In this document: positions 25,534 through 33,356 of the stretch, piece after piece
How positions within the stretch are numbered: the first letter of the stretch is position 1
Layout of the letters: each line of letters opens with the position of its first letter
Translations under genes and position numbers: made by a program
From: Thermococcus sp.
Lineage (GTDB): Archaea; Methanobacteriota_B; Thermococci; Thermococcales; Thermococcaceae
DNA length: 64,000 nucleotides
Direction of reading: 5' to 3'
Assembly (NCBI GenBank): GCA_027075325.1
Contig: JALTBN010000042.1
Span: 29,673-93,672 of the forward strand
Notes under the pieces: model-generated
Seen by the model: the letters and a program-made list of their open reading frames with translations, nothing else
Databases searched by the model: none
Told to the model about the DNA's origin: nothing

Positions 25534-26142
25534 TCACCCTTTCCATTCAATCGAGGCCTCCACCGCTTTTCTTATGGCTCTGTTTATAGTCTCCTGCGCC
25601 ATTGACGGCCTCGGTTTGTTAAGGGCCTGCTCGTGGCTGAAGGGCACGTGTATAAAGCCCGCCCTCGTTTCCATTCCGGCAACGGCTATTGTGTGGAGTG
25701 CCGTGAACATTGCCGCGTTGCAGACGTAGGTTCCTGCGGTGTTAGAGACCGCGGCAGGTATCTTCGCACCCCTCAAAGCTCTCACGATGGCCTTTATCGG
25801 GATTGTGGCAAAGTAAGCGGCGGGTGCCCCCTCAAAGACCGGCTCGTTCTCCGGAGCAAAGCCCTCGTTGTCTGCCATTGCTGAGTCCATGACGTTTATC
25901 GCAACGCGCTCGACGGTGACGTTCGGCCTGCCCCCCGCCTGGCCCGTCAGAATCATAACGTCCGGCCTCTCTTCCACGATGAGCCTCGGGAGCAGCTCTC
26001 TAACGCCCCTGAACATCACGGGAAGCCGTTTCTTGACTATCTCAGCCCCTCCAATCCCATCCGGGAGCGCTTTGACGGCCTCCCAGGAGGGATTTATCTT
26101 CTCACCGCCGAAGGGCTCAAACCCTGTTACGAGAACTTTCAT
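25534..26142 (-). CDS. pcp: Pyrrolidone-carboxylate peptidase (pyroglutamyl peptidase I)
   Basis: A 202-residue cysteine peptidase of family C15 that removes N-terminal pyroglutamate from peptides. The start is the ATG at 26142 behind AGGTGGTTTGG; the frame upstream of it is antisense to the next gene. MKVLVTGFEPFGGEKINPSWEA is the family's opening, a catalytic Glu lies in AINVMDSAMADNEGF, the catalytic cysteine in SNTAGTYVCNAAMF, and the histidine in GFIHVPFSHEQ. Length is normal. It probably works with cytosolic peptidases in peptide-based growth. Confidence 0.95.
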   Translation of the reverse strand: MKVLVTGFEPFGGEKINPSWEAVKALPDGIGGAEIVKKRLPVMFRGVRELLPRLIVEERPDVMILTGQAGGRPNVTVERVAINVMDSAMADNEGFAPENEPVFEGAPAAYFATIPIKAIVRALRGAKIPAAVSNTAGTYVCNAAMFTALHTIAVAGMETRAGFIHVPFSHEQALNKPRPSMAQETINRAIRKAVEASIEWKG

Positions 26143-26203
26143 CCAAACCACCTGAAAGGTTAGGTTTTTAGGCTTTAAAAACCACTTCCATCGGGGGGTG
26201 AGG

Positions 26204-27316
26204 ATGAGGTACGACGTTCTGATAATCGGTGGGGGACCCGCCGGCAACTATCTGGCCACCCTTCTGGCAGGCAAAATGGACGTGGCCGTTGTGGAGAAAA
26301 AGGCCTCCTTCGGAGGGAAGGCCTGCACCGGGATAATTGGGGCAGAAAGTTTTGAAAAACTGGGGTTTCCAAAGGAGGCCGTGCTAAACAAGCTTCGCGG
26401 GGCGGTCTTCTACTCGAAGATCCAGAGCTTTGAAATCAAGAGAAAGGCCCCCCAGGCCTACGTGGTGGACAGAAAAACCTTCGAGAGGGAGCTGGCGAAG
26501 CGGGCCATAAAGGGGGGCGCCGACTACTTCATTGGAACAACTTTTACCGGCTTCAGGAACGGAAAAGCGAGGCTCCAGCACCTGAAGGAGACCTTTGAAA
26601 TCGAGGCGGACTTTTACGTGGGAGCGGACAGCGTGGCGAGCACCGTCGCCAGGGAGATCGGGGCAAGGAACGAGGCAGAGTTCCTAAAGGGATACGAAGC
26701 CGAGGTCGTTGGGAGCTTTAGGAGGGACTTCACGGAGGTCTGGGTCAACAGGGAGCTCAACCCGGATTTCTTCTTCTGGGTGACTCCGGTCAGCGAGGAC
26801 GTCGCCAGGGTGGGGACCTTTGGAGAGTTCGAGGCCTTCAGGAGGTTCCTAACGGAGAGGGGGCTAAACCCAACCTCAATAGTGGAGTTCAAAGCCGGCT
26901 CAGTTGGACTCGGCTGGAGGAAGCCATGGGTCTCGGGCAACGTTGCCCTACTGGGGGACGCGGCGCTGCAGATAAAGCCAACTACAGCCGGCGGGATAGT
27001 CTTCGGGGCAGTATGCGCCCACCACCTGGCGAGGGCCGTAATTGAGGGCGATCTCGGAAGTTACGAGAGCTCATGCTCTGCCGTCAGGAAGCAGATTTCC
27101 TTCGGGCTGAGGGTGAGGAAGGTCTTCAGAGGAATGAGCCAAGAGGGTATAGAGAAGGTTTTTGAAGTCCTGGGAAGCGATGAAGCCAGGGAAGTGATAG
27201 AGGAGTACGCTGACTTCGATGACCACCTGCGGACCTTCAGGGCCCTTGCAAAGAAGCCGCGCCTTCTGGCGGCTCTCCTGAAGATAAGCCCTTCCCTGAT
27301 CAGGGCTCTGCTGTGA
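26204..27316 (+). CDS. FAD-dependent geranylgeranyl reductase-family oxidoreductase
   Basis: A 370-residue flavoprotein. The start is the ATG at 26204 after GGGGGGTGAGG. The FAD motif YDVLIIGGGPAGNYLATLLAG is at the N-terminus, a conserved KACTGIIG cysteine segment follows at about residue 44, and GNVALLGDAALQIKPTTAGGI is the second FAD-binding motif of this family. Archaeal members saturate the double bonds of isoprenoid lipids; others act on related polyprenyl groups. It is 9 bp from the ASCH-domain gene in probable operon. Exact substrate unknown. Confidence 0.82.
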   Translation: MRYDVLIIGGGPAGNYLATLLAGKMDVAVVEKKASFGGKACTGIIGAESFEKLGFPKEAVLNKLRGAVFYSKIQSFEIKRKAPQAYVVDRKTFERELAKRAIKGGADYFIGTTFTGFRNGKARLQHLKETFEIEADFYVGADSVASTVAREIGARNEAEFLKGYEAEVVGSFRRDFTEVWVNRELNPDFFFWVTPVSEDVARVGTFGEFEAFRRFLTERGLNPTSIVEFKAGSVGLGWRKPWVSGNVALLGDAALQIKPTTAGGIVFGAVCAHHLARAVIEGDLGSYESSCSAVRKQISFGLRVRKVFRGMSQEGIEKVFEVLGSDEAREVIEEYADFDDHLRTFRALAKKPRLLAALLKISPSLIRALL

Positions 27317-27325
27317 GGTGGGAAA

Positions 27326-27679
27326 ATGACAACGTGGAGGATGGGCCTCCAGGAGGAGTACCTGAGGGCAATAGCCGAAGGCAAGAAGAAGGTCGAGGGC
27401 CGCCTGTACGACGAGAAGAGGCAGGGGATAAAGCCAGGAGACACGATAATCTTTGAGAACAAACTCATGTGCGTTGTAAAGGACGTCAGGGTTTACTCCT
27501 CCTTCAGGGAGATGCTGGAAAGCGAAGGTATAGAAAACGTCCTGCCCGGTGTAGAGAGCGTTGAGGAAGGCATAATGGTCTACAGGCGCTTCTACTCCGA
27601 AGAAAAGGAAAAAAAGTATGGGGTGGCAGCTATAGAGGTAGAGCCGGTTGGCTGGATTGGAGGGAATCAAAATGATTGA
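27326..27679 (+). CDS. ASCH-domain protein
   Basis: A 117-residue protein with the ASCH fold: MGLQEEYLRAIAEGKKKVEGRL at the start holds the usual GxKxxExR motif, followed by IKPGDTIIFENKLMCVVKDV and YSEEKEKKYGVAAIEVEP. ASCH domains resemble PUA and are proposed to bind RNA; some are amidohydrolases for modified nucleosides. Its last codons overlap the start of the first ferritin-like gene by 8 bp, so translation is probably coupled. Confidence 0.85.
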   Translation: MTTWRMGLQEEYLRAIAEGKKKVEGRLYDEKRQGIKPGDTIIFENKLMCVVKDVRVYSSFREMLESEGIENVLPGVESVEEGIMVYRRFYSEEKEKKYGVAAIEVEPVGWIGGNQND

Positions 27680-28151
27680 TATTGATGAAGTTGTTGAAAA
27701 GCTTTCGAGGCTCTCCTACGAGGAGGCCCTAGCGTATTGGATAAAGAGCGAAAGGGAAGAGGCAGAGTTCTACCGCGAACTCGCCGAGAGGGCAAAAAAC
27801 CTCGGCCTTCCCCAAAGCCTGGTTGAGACCTTTGAAAAGCTTTCAAAAGACTCTGAGAAGCACGCAAAGGAGCTAACAAGGCTCTTCAGAGAGAGTTATT
27901 CCAGGGAGCCGGAGAGTGAGATACCCCCGATAGAGGTTCTCTCCGTCCTCGAAAAGTTCGAGAGGGCCGACCAGGTCGAGGAAGTCCTGAAAACGGCAAT
28001 GGAGAGCGAGCTTATAGCGATGAACGCCTATAAAACCCTAGCCGAAAAAGTTAGCGATCCGAAGCTCAGGGAGCTCTACCTTAAGCTCGCCGAGGTCGAG
28101 AGGACCCACTACGAGGCTCTGAAGAGGGAGTATGAAAAGCTAGGTGGTTGA
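27672..28151 (+). CDS. Ferritin-like (rubrerythrin-type) four-helix protein, copy 1
   Basis: A 159-residue helical protein. The start is the ATG at 27672, 7 nt behind GGAGGG. Helix 1 has YWIKSEREEAEFYRELAERA, the second helix SKDSEKHAKEL, the third AMESELIAMNAYKTLAEK and the fourth LAEVERTHYEALKREY. The fourth helix keeps the ExxH iron-ligand motif (ERTH). In helix two the residue expected as Glu in ExxH is Ser, so the di-iron site may be altered. There is no rubredoxin domain. It is the first of three tandem paralogues, suggesting local duplication; a role in iron or peroxide handling is inferred from the family. Confidence 0.75.
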   Translation: MIDIDEVVEKLSRLSYEEALAYWIKSEREEAEFYRELAERAKNLGLPQSLVETFEKLSKDSEKHAKELTRLFRESYSREPESEIPPIEVLSVLEKFERADQVEEVLKTAMESELIAMNAYKTLAEKVSDPKLRELYLKLAEVERTHYEALKREYEKLGG

Positions 28152-28152
28152 A

Positions 28153-28635
28153 ATGGTCGTGGAGGTTTTGAACGAGATAAGGAAGCTGAACGAGCGTGAA
28201 CTCCTCAGCTACTGGATTAAGGGCGAATACGAGGAGGCCGAAACCTACTGGAAGCTGGCTGAGCGTGCTAAGGAGCTCGGCCTTCCAGAGAACGTCGTCG
28301 AAACCTTCAAGCGGCTTGGGGATGAGTCCAAGAGACACGGGGACGAACTCCTGAAGATCTACCGGGAGAAATACGGGGATGAGCTCGTTGAGATTAAGGT
28401 TCCGAACGTTGAAGCGCTGAACGTCCTCGGCAAGTTCTGGAAGGTTGAGGACCTCGAGGACGTGCTCAGAATAGCGATGGAGAGCGAGAAGCTAGCCGAG
28501 ACGATCTACAGAAAGCTCGCCGAAGAAACCAAGAACCCCAGACTTAAGGAAGCATACCTGCGTCTAGCGGAGGTGGAACGGGGACACTACGAGTCCCTGA
28601 TTTCCCTCTGGAAGTCCCTCGGGCTGGAGGAGTAA
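28153..28635 (+). CDS. Ferritin-like (rubrerythrin-type) four-helix protein, copy 2
   Basis: A 160-residue paralogue of the preceding gene, starting two bases after its stop (ATG at 28153, AGGTGG upstream). It repeats the same four helices: YWIKGEYEEAETYWKLAERA, GDESKRHGDEL, AMESEKLAETIYRKLAEET and LAEVERGHYESL. The ExxH of helix four (ERGH) is kept while helix two again has Ser at the Glu position. All three copies are co-directional and nearly touching, so they are one operon and the proteins may form mixed oligomers. Confidence 0.75.
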   Translation: MVVEVLNEIRKLNERELLSYWIKGEYEEAETYWKLAERAKELGLPENVVETFKRLGDESKRHGDELLKIYREKYGDELVEIKVPNVEALNVLGKFWKVEDLEDVLRIAMESEKLAETIYRKLAEETKNPRLKEAYLRLAEVERGHYESLISLWKSLGLEE

Positions 28636-28637
28636 GG

Positions 28638-29177
28638 ATGGAGGACCTTGAGGATACGCTGAAAAAGTTCAGGGACATGCTCCTTTCCCTCTCAGAGAGG
28701 GGTATCCTAGCTTACTGGACCTTCGGTGAGTACGAGGAGGCGAGGATATACTGGGAGCTGGCGAAGAAGGCGGAAGAACTCAGACTTCCGCCCGGGCTTC
28801 TCTCCACCTTCAGGAAGCTCGCCAAGGAGTCGGAGGAGCACGGCGATGGGCTCAGGAGGCTCTACGTCAAGACCTACGGCGAGGAGCCTAAGAGGGTTGA
28901 GCTCCCCTACATAGAGGCCCTCAGCCTCGCGAGGGCCCTTGAAAATCCCGCAAACCTTGAGTTCGTCTTCAGGGTTGCGATGGAGACCGAGCTCGTCGCC
29001 AAAAAGCTCTATGAACATCTAGCCTCAATAACCGGGAACAGGGAAGCAAGAGAGCTCTACGAGTTCCTGGCCAACGCCGAGTGGGCCCACTACCAGAGGC
29101 TCCGCGGCGAGACCGGGCTCATGGGGATAAACGTTGAGAAGATAGAGGGGGAGATAAAGAAAAAGGGCTTCCTCTGA
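28638..29177 (+). CDS. Ferritin-like (rubrerythrin-type) four-helix protein, copy 3
   Basis: A 179-residue third paralogue, two bases after the second, with YWTFGEYEEARIYWELAKKA, AKESEEHGDGL, AMETELVAKKLYEHLAS and LANAEWAHYQRLRGE. The helix-four motif is EWAH; Ser again replaces Glu in helix two. It is the most diverged of the three and has a C-terminal basic extension (about 20 residues). Its stop codon directly abuts the stop of the convergent mbhN gene, leaving no room for separate terminators. Confidence 0.73.
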   Translation: MEDLEDTLKKFRDMLLSLSERGILAYWTFGEYEEARIYWELAKKAEELRLPPGLLSTFRKLAKESEEHGDGLRRLYVKTYGEEPKRVELPYIEALSLARALENPANLEFVFRVAMETELVAKKLYEHLASITGNREARELYEFLANAEWAHYQRLRGETGLMGINVEKIEGEIKKKGFL

Positions 29178-29603
29178 CTACTTTTTGGTCTCCTTCCTTG
29201 CCGTTTCCTTGGCCTTCTTAGCTTCCTCCGCCTTCCTCCTCAGCTCTTCAACTTTCTCCGGTTTCAGAGGTATGAAGCGCTCATCTCTGTTATCGTAGCT
29301 CGCCAGGAGGAAGTCCCTGCTGAGCTGGAGCGCTCCGGTGGGACAGACGTCAACGCACTGGCCGCAGTAAACGCACCTCGCCGTCCATAGGGCCACTTTC
29401 CTTATCTCCGGTAAGTACACGAAGACTCCCGCGGGACAGACGTTGACGCACATCCTGCATCCGACGCACTTGTCCACGTTGTATGTTACCATCCCTCTGA
29501 AGTCATCAGGAATTGGAACCGGCTCTGTCTTAGGGAACGGATTGGTCGCTGGCTTCCTGAGGAGGTTCCTGAGAACCGTTGGAACCAGTGGCGGCGCCCT
29601 CAC
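29178..29603 (-). CDS. mbhN: Mbh hydrogenase subunit N, 2x[4Fe-4S] ferredoxin-like (NuoI homologue)
   Basis: A 141-residue iron-sulfur subunit with two tetracysteine motifs, CVGCRMCVNVCPAGVF and CVYCGQCVDVCPTGAL, each for one [4Fe-4S] cluster. It carries electrons from reduced ferredoxin toward the small subunit of the membrane-bound hydrogenase. The C-terminal third is a Lys/Glu-rich helix. It starts at a GTG overlapping the mbhM stop by 4 bp. It is the last gene of the 14-gene mbh operon, as in other Thermococcales. Confidence 0.95.
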   Translation of the reverse strand: MRAPPLVPTVLRNLLRKPATNPFPKTEPVPIPDDFRGMVTYNVDKCVGCRMCVNVCPAGVFVYLPEIRKVALWTARCVYCGQCVDVCPTGALQLSRDFLLASYDNRDERFIPLKPEKVEELRRKAEEAKKAKETARKETKK

Positions 29604-30592
29604 ATTATCACCTCCATCGCTATGAGGAGCGAGCCGACGAGGGAAGCAAGAAAGACGTTCTTCCAGAGGAAGTCCACAGCTTGAGTTATCTTCAGCCTCC
29701 CGGTTACCGCTCTAAAGACGCTCTGGACGACGAAGAGCAGGGCGAAGACCTTCAGCGTGTGGAAGAGCAGGTCCCCAACGTTTGCCGAGAGGCCGGTGAG
29801 GTTGAAGTAGCCTGAAATCCCCCACGGGAAGAATATCGCCACGACCAGCGAGGCCGAGATGAAGGCCTTCATGGCGTTCGTCAACTTGAGCAACGCCAAG
29901 TACCTCCCGCTGTACTCGACTAAAAGTCCCTCGGCTATCTCCTCCTCTGCATCGGGTATGTTGAAGAACCCGACCTCTATCTCGCTCGCCAGCCAGACGC
30001 AGAAGACGTAGAGGAGTATTACCGCCCCAACGAAGCTCATCGGAGTCCCTATCTCCCAGATGTTGTGGGTGTAAAAGATTCCCATGCTGAAGGGCTTCGG
30101 AACGCCGAGCTTCCCGAGTCGCCACATTATCGTGAAGATCGCCAGCATCATCGCCGGCTCCCTCGACACCATTATTGTCGCTTCTCTAGCTGCTCCTATC
30201 TTCGCGTATGGATTACCGGAGCTTATGGCACCGACTATCTTGAAGAAGCTGATCAGCGTGAGCAGGTAGATGAAGACTATCACGTCGCCCTTGCTCGCTA
30301 AGATTGGCGTGAAGCCCACCGGCGTGTAAGCCAAGAGCGCTATGGCGGTGGCTAAAGCTAAAACCGGAGCTGCTCTGAACATGTAGTTCGCCGTGCTCGG
30401 GATTATCGTCTCCTTGCTTGCCAGCTTGAGGAAGTCGTAGAGCGGCTGCAGTATGGGTGGCCCAATGCGCCTCTGCATCCTCGCGACCAGCTTCCGGTCT
30501 ATCCCCTCCCAGACCAGCGAGGCGAGCGAGACGAAGGCGTAGAGGCCGAGCAGTCCAACAGCGGGGTAAACCAGCCCGGTAACGGCGTCCAT
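29600..30592 (-). CDS. mbhM: Mbh hydrogenase subunit M, NuoH-like membrane subunit
   Basis: A 330-residue membrane protein with about eight helices. It contains the RRIGPPILQPLYDFLKLASKE loop and the acidic SEIEVGFFNIPDAEEEIAEG segment that mark NuoH/HyfC-type subunits, which connect the hydrogenase arm to the ion-pumping part. I prefer the ATG at 30592, behind GAGGTGAGG; a GTG nine bases upstream is an alternative that overlaps the mbhL stop. It overlaps mbhN by 4 bp. Confidence 0.93.
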   Translation of the reverse strand: MDAVTGLVYPAVGLLGLYAFVSLASLVWEGIDRKLVARMQRRIGPPILQPLYDFLKLASKETIIPSTANYMFRAAPVLALATAIALLAYTPVGFTPILASKGDVIVFIYLLTLISFFKIVGAISSGNPYAKIGAAREATIMVSREPAMMLAIFTIMWRLGKLGVPKPFSMGIFYTHNIWEIGTPMSFVGAVILLYVFCVWLASEIEVGFFNIPDAEEEIAEGLLVEYSGRYLALLKLTNAMKAFISASLVVAIFFPWGISGYFNLTGLSANVGDLLFHTLKVFALLFVVQSVFRAVTGRLKITQAVDFLWKNVFLASLVGSLLIAMEVIM

Positions 30593-30597
30593 TTTCC

Positions 30598-31878
30598 TCA
30601 CCTCGAACAGCTCGACCCCACTGGAGTCGGGTCTCCCTTGATATCGGGGTTTATCTCGCGCGTCTTCTTTATCGAGGCCTTTAGGAGGTCTTTCTCGGTC
30701 AGTATCTTCCTCTTACCGTCCTGTATCACCGCGACCCTGTCTGTACAGCTCAGGCACGGGTCTATTGAGGCAACAGCAACGACGAAGTCAGCGACCTGGT
30801 CGCCTATGACTCCCTTCGCCACAGCGAAGAGGTTCGGGAACGTAGGTTCTCTCGGCTTCCAGCGGAGCGGTTTGTCGCTCCCCTTCTTCCCGCGGACGTA
30901 GTGGACGAGCTCTCCTCTGGGAGCCTCGTACCTCCCGATTCCTTCGCCATCAACCATAAGGCGGAGCTTCGCGTAGAGGACGTTGTCCTTCGGGAAGGCC
31001 TTTATCTTTCCCTCTGGCATCTGATCGAGAGCCCTCTCGATGAGTTCCAGGCTCTCCCACAGCTCCCCTATCCTGACCGCCATCCTGTCGAAGACGTCTC
31101 CCCTCGGCCTCTCACCGGTAACATCTTGAGGCATTACGGGCTTTATTCCGAGGTCTGGGTAAACGCCGAGCCTTTCGCTCCAGCGCGCGTCGTCCCTTAT
31201 CCCGCTCCCCCTTCCCGTTGGACCTACTGCGCCCTGCTCAAGTGCAACCCTCTTGCTTATCACCGCTGTATCCCTGAAACGGGCCTCTATCGTCGGGTCG
31301 TGAAGGAAGGCCTCTTCAATCTGTGGAAAGACCTCGCGGTAGTATTTGATCATGTCGAGGATTATCCGCCTCTTCTTTTCGTCCATGTCCCTTCTCACGC
31401 CCCCAATGGTCACCATCGAGTAGTTCACGCGGTTCCCGCTGACGGCCTCAAGAGTGTCCATGACCTTCTCCCTCGCCAGCCACGTGAGGTGAAGTAAAGT
31501 GTCGTAGCCTATGTCGTGTGCTAAAACTCCGAGGTTGAGCAGGTGGGAGTGAATCCTCTCAAGCTCGCCGATGATGACGCGTATGTATTCGGCTCTCTCG
31601 GGAACCTCTATTCCCCCGGCTTCCTCGACGGCCCTCGTGTAGGTGTGGTTGTGCGAGAAGGAGCAGATTCCGCACATTCTTTCGGTGAGATACATTATCT
31701 GAACGTAGTTCCTCCTGAGGGCTATCCACTGGATCCCGCGCAGGTTGTAGCCGAGCTTCACATCAACGTCAACTATCCTCTCGCCGTCGAGGGTGAGTAT
31801 GAACTTCTCCGGCTCCTCTAAGCCCGGGTGAATCGGCCCGAAGGGTATCTTTACCCAGTACTCAACTCTCTCGGTCAT
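30598..31878 (-). CDS. mbhL: Mbh membrane-bound [NiFe] hydrogenase large subunit
   Basis: A 426-residue catalytic subunit reducing protons to H2. All four nickel-iron ligands are present: C69 and C72 in ERMCGICS and C375 and C378 in DPCLSCTDR. This separates it from the sulfur-linked Mbs/Mbx homologue, where these motifs are degenerate. A tail of about 45 residues follows the second motif. It overlaps mbhK by 4 bp upstream and sits 5 bp from mbhM. The gene order A-N matches the Pyrococcus and Thermococcus Mbh operon. Confidence 0.96.
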   Translation of the reverse strand: MTERVEYWVKIPFGPIHPGLEEPEKFILTLDGERIVDVDVKLGYNLRGIQWIALRRNYVQIMYLTERMCGICSFSHNHTYTRAVEEAGGIEVPERAEYIRVIIGELERIHSHLLNLGVLAHDIGYDTLLHLTWLAREKVMDTLEAVSGNRVNYSMVTIGGVRRDMDEKKRRIILDMIKYYREVFPQIEEAFLHDPTIEARFRDTAVISKRVALEQGAVGPTGRGSGIRDDARWSERLGVYPDLGIKPVMPQDVTGERPRGDVFDRMAVRIGELWESLELIERALDQMPEGKIKAFPKDNVLYAKLRLMVDGEGIGRYEAPRGELVHYVRGKKGSDKPLRWKPREPTFPNLFAVAKGVIGDQVADFVVAVASIDPCLSCTDRVAVIQDGKRKILTEKDLLKASIKKTREINPDIKGDPTPVGSSCSR

Positions 31879-32444
31879 TGGGATCCTCCCCCTTTCTTTA
31901 TTAGGTAGGGATGCCCCGCGTTCTTGACCATCTCATCCGGAACGCCCTTGTCGTCGAGGCGGAGCGGGTAGATTCCCTCCGGGAAGTCGTCCGGCAGGAA
32001 GAGCCTCCTCTTGTCGGGAGCGTTTTCAAAGTCTATACCGACCATCTCCATGCCTTCCCTCTCGAACTGGAGCGCTATCTGGAAGATGTCGCTGATGTCT
32101 GGGATCACCGGATCATCTTTCGGCGCGTGGACGTCAACTATGAGGGAAACCGCTGGAGCATCGTCGTAGTGGATCACGAGGTGGCTGAGGAAGCCCAGCT
32201 CGTCTCCCCAGTCCTGCTCGATGCCTATCGAGTAGTGTGCCCCGCCGTCGAGCGCTTTTATGAACCCCATCAGCTCCCTGTACTTCTCCCTTGGCACTCT
32301 AATCCAGACCCTCTGCCTCCCCCACTTGTTGGTCTTCATCTGAACTTCCGCCTCGGGGAAGCGTTCCTCTATGGCTTTCGCGACCTTCTCGGCCTTGGTG
32401 GGCTCTTTAACCTCGTTTACCTCGTTAACGGGATTATCGTTCAT
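31875..32444 (-). CDS. mbhK: Mbh hydrogenase subunit K, NuoC-like
   Basis: A 189-residue subunit of the 30-kDa NuoC/HycE N-terminal type. It includes KWGRQRVWIRVPREKYRELM, FLSHLVIHYDDAPAVSLIV and the FPEGIYPLRLDDKG ending common to the family. It stabilises the peripheral arm together with MbhL and MbhJ and binds no cofactor. The ATG at 32444 follows GGAGGTGAGTGAG. Unlike most genes of the operon it is separated from its upstream neighbour mbhJ by 205 bp holding a structured repeat. Confidence 0.93.
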   Translation of the reverse strand: MNDNPVNEVNEVKEPTKAEKVAKAIEERFPEAEVQMKTNKWGRQRVWIRVPREKYRELMGFIKALDGGAHYSIGIEQDWGDELGFLSHLVIHYDDAPAVSLIVDVHAPKDDPVIPDISDIFQIALQFEREGMEMVGIDFENAPDKRRLFLPDDFPEGIYPLRLDDKGVPDEMVKNAGHPYLIKKGGGSQ

Positions 32445-32458
32445 TCCTCACTCACCTC

Positions 32459-32638
32459 CAAAGAGCCCTTGCTTGCGCAAGCGCCGTTCTCACTATCGTT
32501 CGAACGCCCTTGACGGATCGTGGAAAACGTTTTTCTAATCAACTGGGCACTTGGGAGAGCGGGAGACTTCTCAACTGGCTCTTTTCCAGTGTTCACCTCT
32601 CTGAAACGCCCTTCGGGCGATATGCGATTGTGAACCTC
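32459..32638. repeat. Structured intergenic repeat, copy 1 (between mbhJ and mbhK)
   Basis: This stretch is homologous to 33176-33356. The best block, 32476-32527, matches 33092+100 to 33243 of the other copy (33192-33243) at 49 of 52 bases. It contains the palindromes GCTTGCGCAAGC and CGTTCGAACG, and a hairpin CGCCC-TTC-GGGCG (32607-32619) enclosed by GTTCAC (32591-32596) and GTGAAC (32630-32635). A 70-codon minus-strand frame (32441-32653) spans it, overlapping the mbhJ stop and the mbhK start. The conserved block is read in a different frame from the other copy, so conservation is of nucleic acid rather than protein. Confidence 0.8.
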
Positions 32639-32649
32639 CAAAAATTCCC

Positions 32650-33162
32650 TCATTTCTCGGAACCTCCCTTTAACTTCTCGATCAGTTTCTCAAGGGCCAA
32701 AACGACCCCCTGGAGTATCGCCTCGGGCCTCGGCGGACAGCCGGGAACGTAAACGTCAACTGGAATAACCCTGTTGAGGGGCGCGTTGGTGAAGGGGCTC
32801 TCGTAGAAGACGCTTCCTCCTGTCGGGCACGCCCCAACGGCTATGACCATCTTGGGCTCCGGAGTCTGCTCGTAGGCCAGCTTAACCCTCTCAAGGCTCT
32901 GGTTGGTTACGGGGCCGGTGACGAGGAGTATGTCCGCGTGCCTCGGACTGCCGACGAGCTTTACACCGAAGCGCTCGGCGTCGTAGCGGGGAGTTAAGGC
33001 CGCTATTATCTCTATGTCGCAGCCGTTGCAGGAACCGCTGTTGATGTGGAAGACCCATGGCGACCTCCCAATGAACCTGCAGAGCTGGGCTATTCTCCTC
33101 TCAAGCCTCTCACGCTCGCTCTGGTTTTCTTTCTTTTCCTCGACTGGAACCTTGATGCTCAC
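32650..33162 (-). CDS. mbhJ: Mbh hydrogenase small subunit J (NuoB-like)
   Basis: A 170-residue electron-transfer subunit. Cysteines C45 and C48 (SGSCNGCDIE), one in VGACPTGG and one in VPGCPPRPEA bind the proximal [4Fe-4S] cluster next to the nickel-iron site. It starts at GTG 33162 after GGGGGGTGA. It is the only mbh gene flanked on both sides by long gaps, each carrying a copy of the same repeat; recombination between the two copies would delete exactly this gene. Confidence 0.95.
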   Translation of the reverse strand: MSIKVPVEEKKENQSERERLERRIAQLCRFIGRSPWVFHINSGSCNGCDIEIIAALTPRYDAERFGVKLVGSPRHADILLVTGPVTNQSLERVKLAYEQTPEPKMVIAVGACPTGGSVFYESPFTNAPLNRVIPVDVYVPGCPPRPEAILQGVVLALEKLIEKLKGGSEK

Positions 33163-33175
33163 TTTTCTTCACCCC

Positions 33176-33356
33176 CCAGAGCCCTTTGCTCCGCAAGCGC
33201 CGTTCTCACTGTCGTTCGAACGTCCTTGACGGATCGCGGAAAATCATTTTCATGCTTAAAACGGCCTATTCCCCAGTTGGGGTAACTTCTACTGGCCCTG
33301 TTTTCACTGTTCGCCCGTTTAGTCCGCCCTTCGGGCGGGAAGTGATAGCGAACCTC
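33176..33356. repeat. Structured intergenic repeat, copy 2 (between mbhI and mbhJ)
   Basis: Second copy of the element at 32459-32638. It shares the 52-bp block (33192-33243), CGTTCGAACG, a CCGCCC-TTC-GGGCGG hairpin (33324-33338) and the enclosing arms GTTCGC (33309-33314) and GCGAAC (33348-33353). Relative to copy 1 the fifth arm position is G-C instead of A-T, keeping the pair. The centre (about 33245-33300) is poorly conserved and has its own CCCC-AGTT-GGGG hairpin. A 70-codon frame (33159-33371) with a good ribosome binding site crosses the element and ends on the mbhJ start. Confidence 0.8.

Noticed and set aside
32441..32653. 70-codon frame as a real protein gene
   Set aside because: The homologous repeat copy is read in another frame over its conserved block, and composition is not protein-like; kept as part of the repeat.
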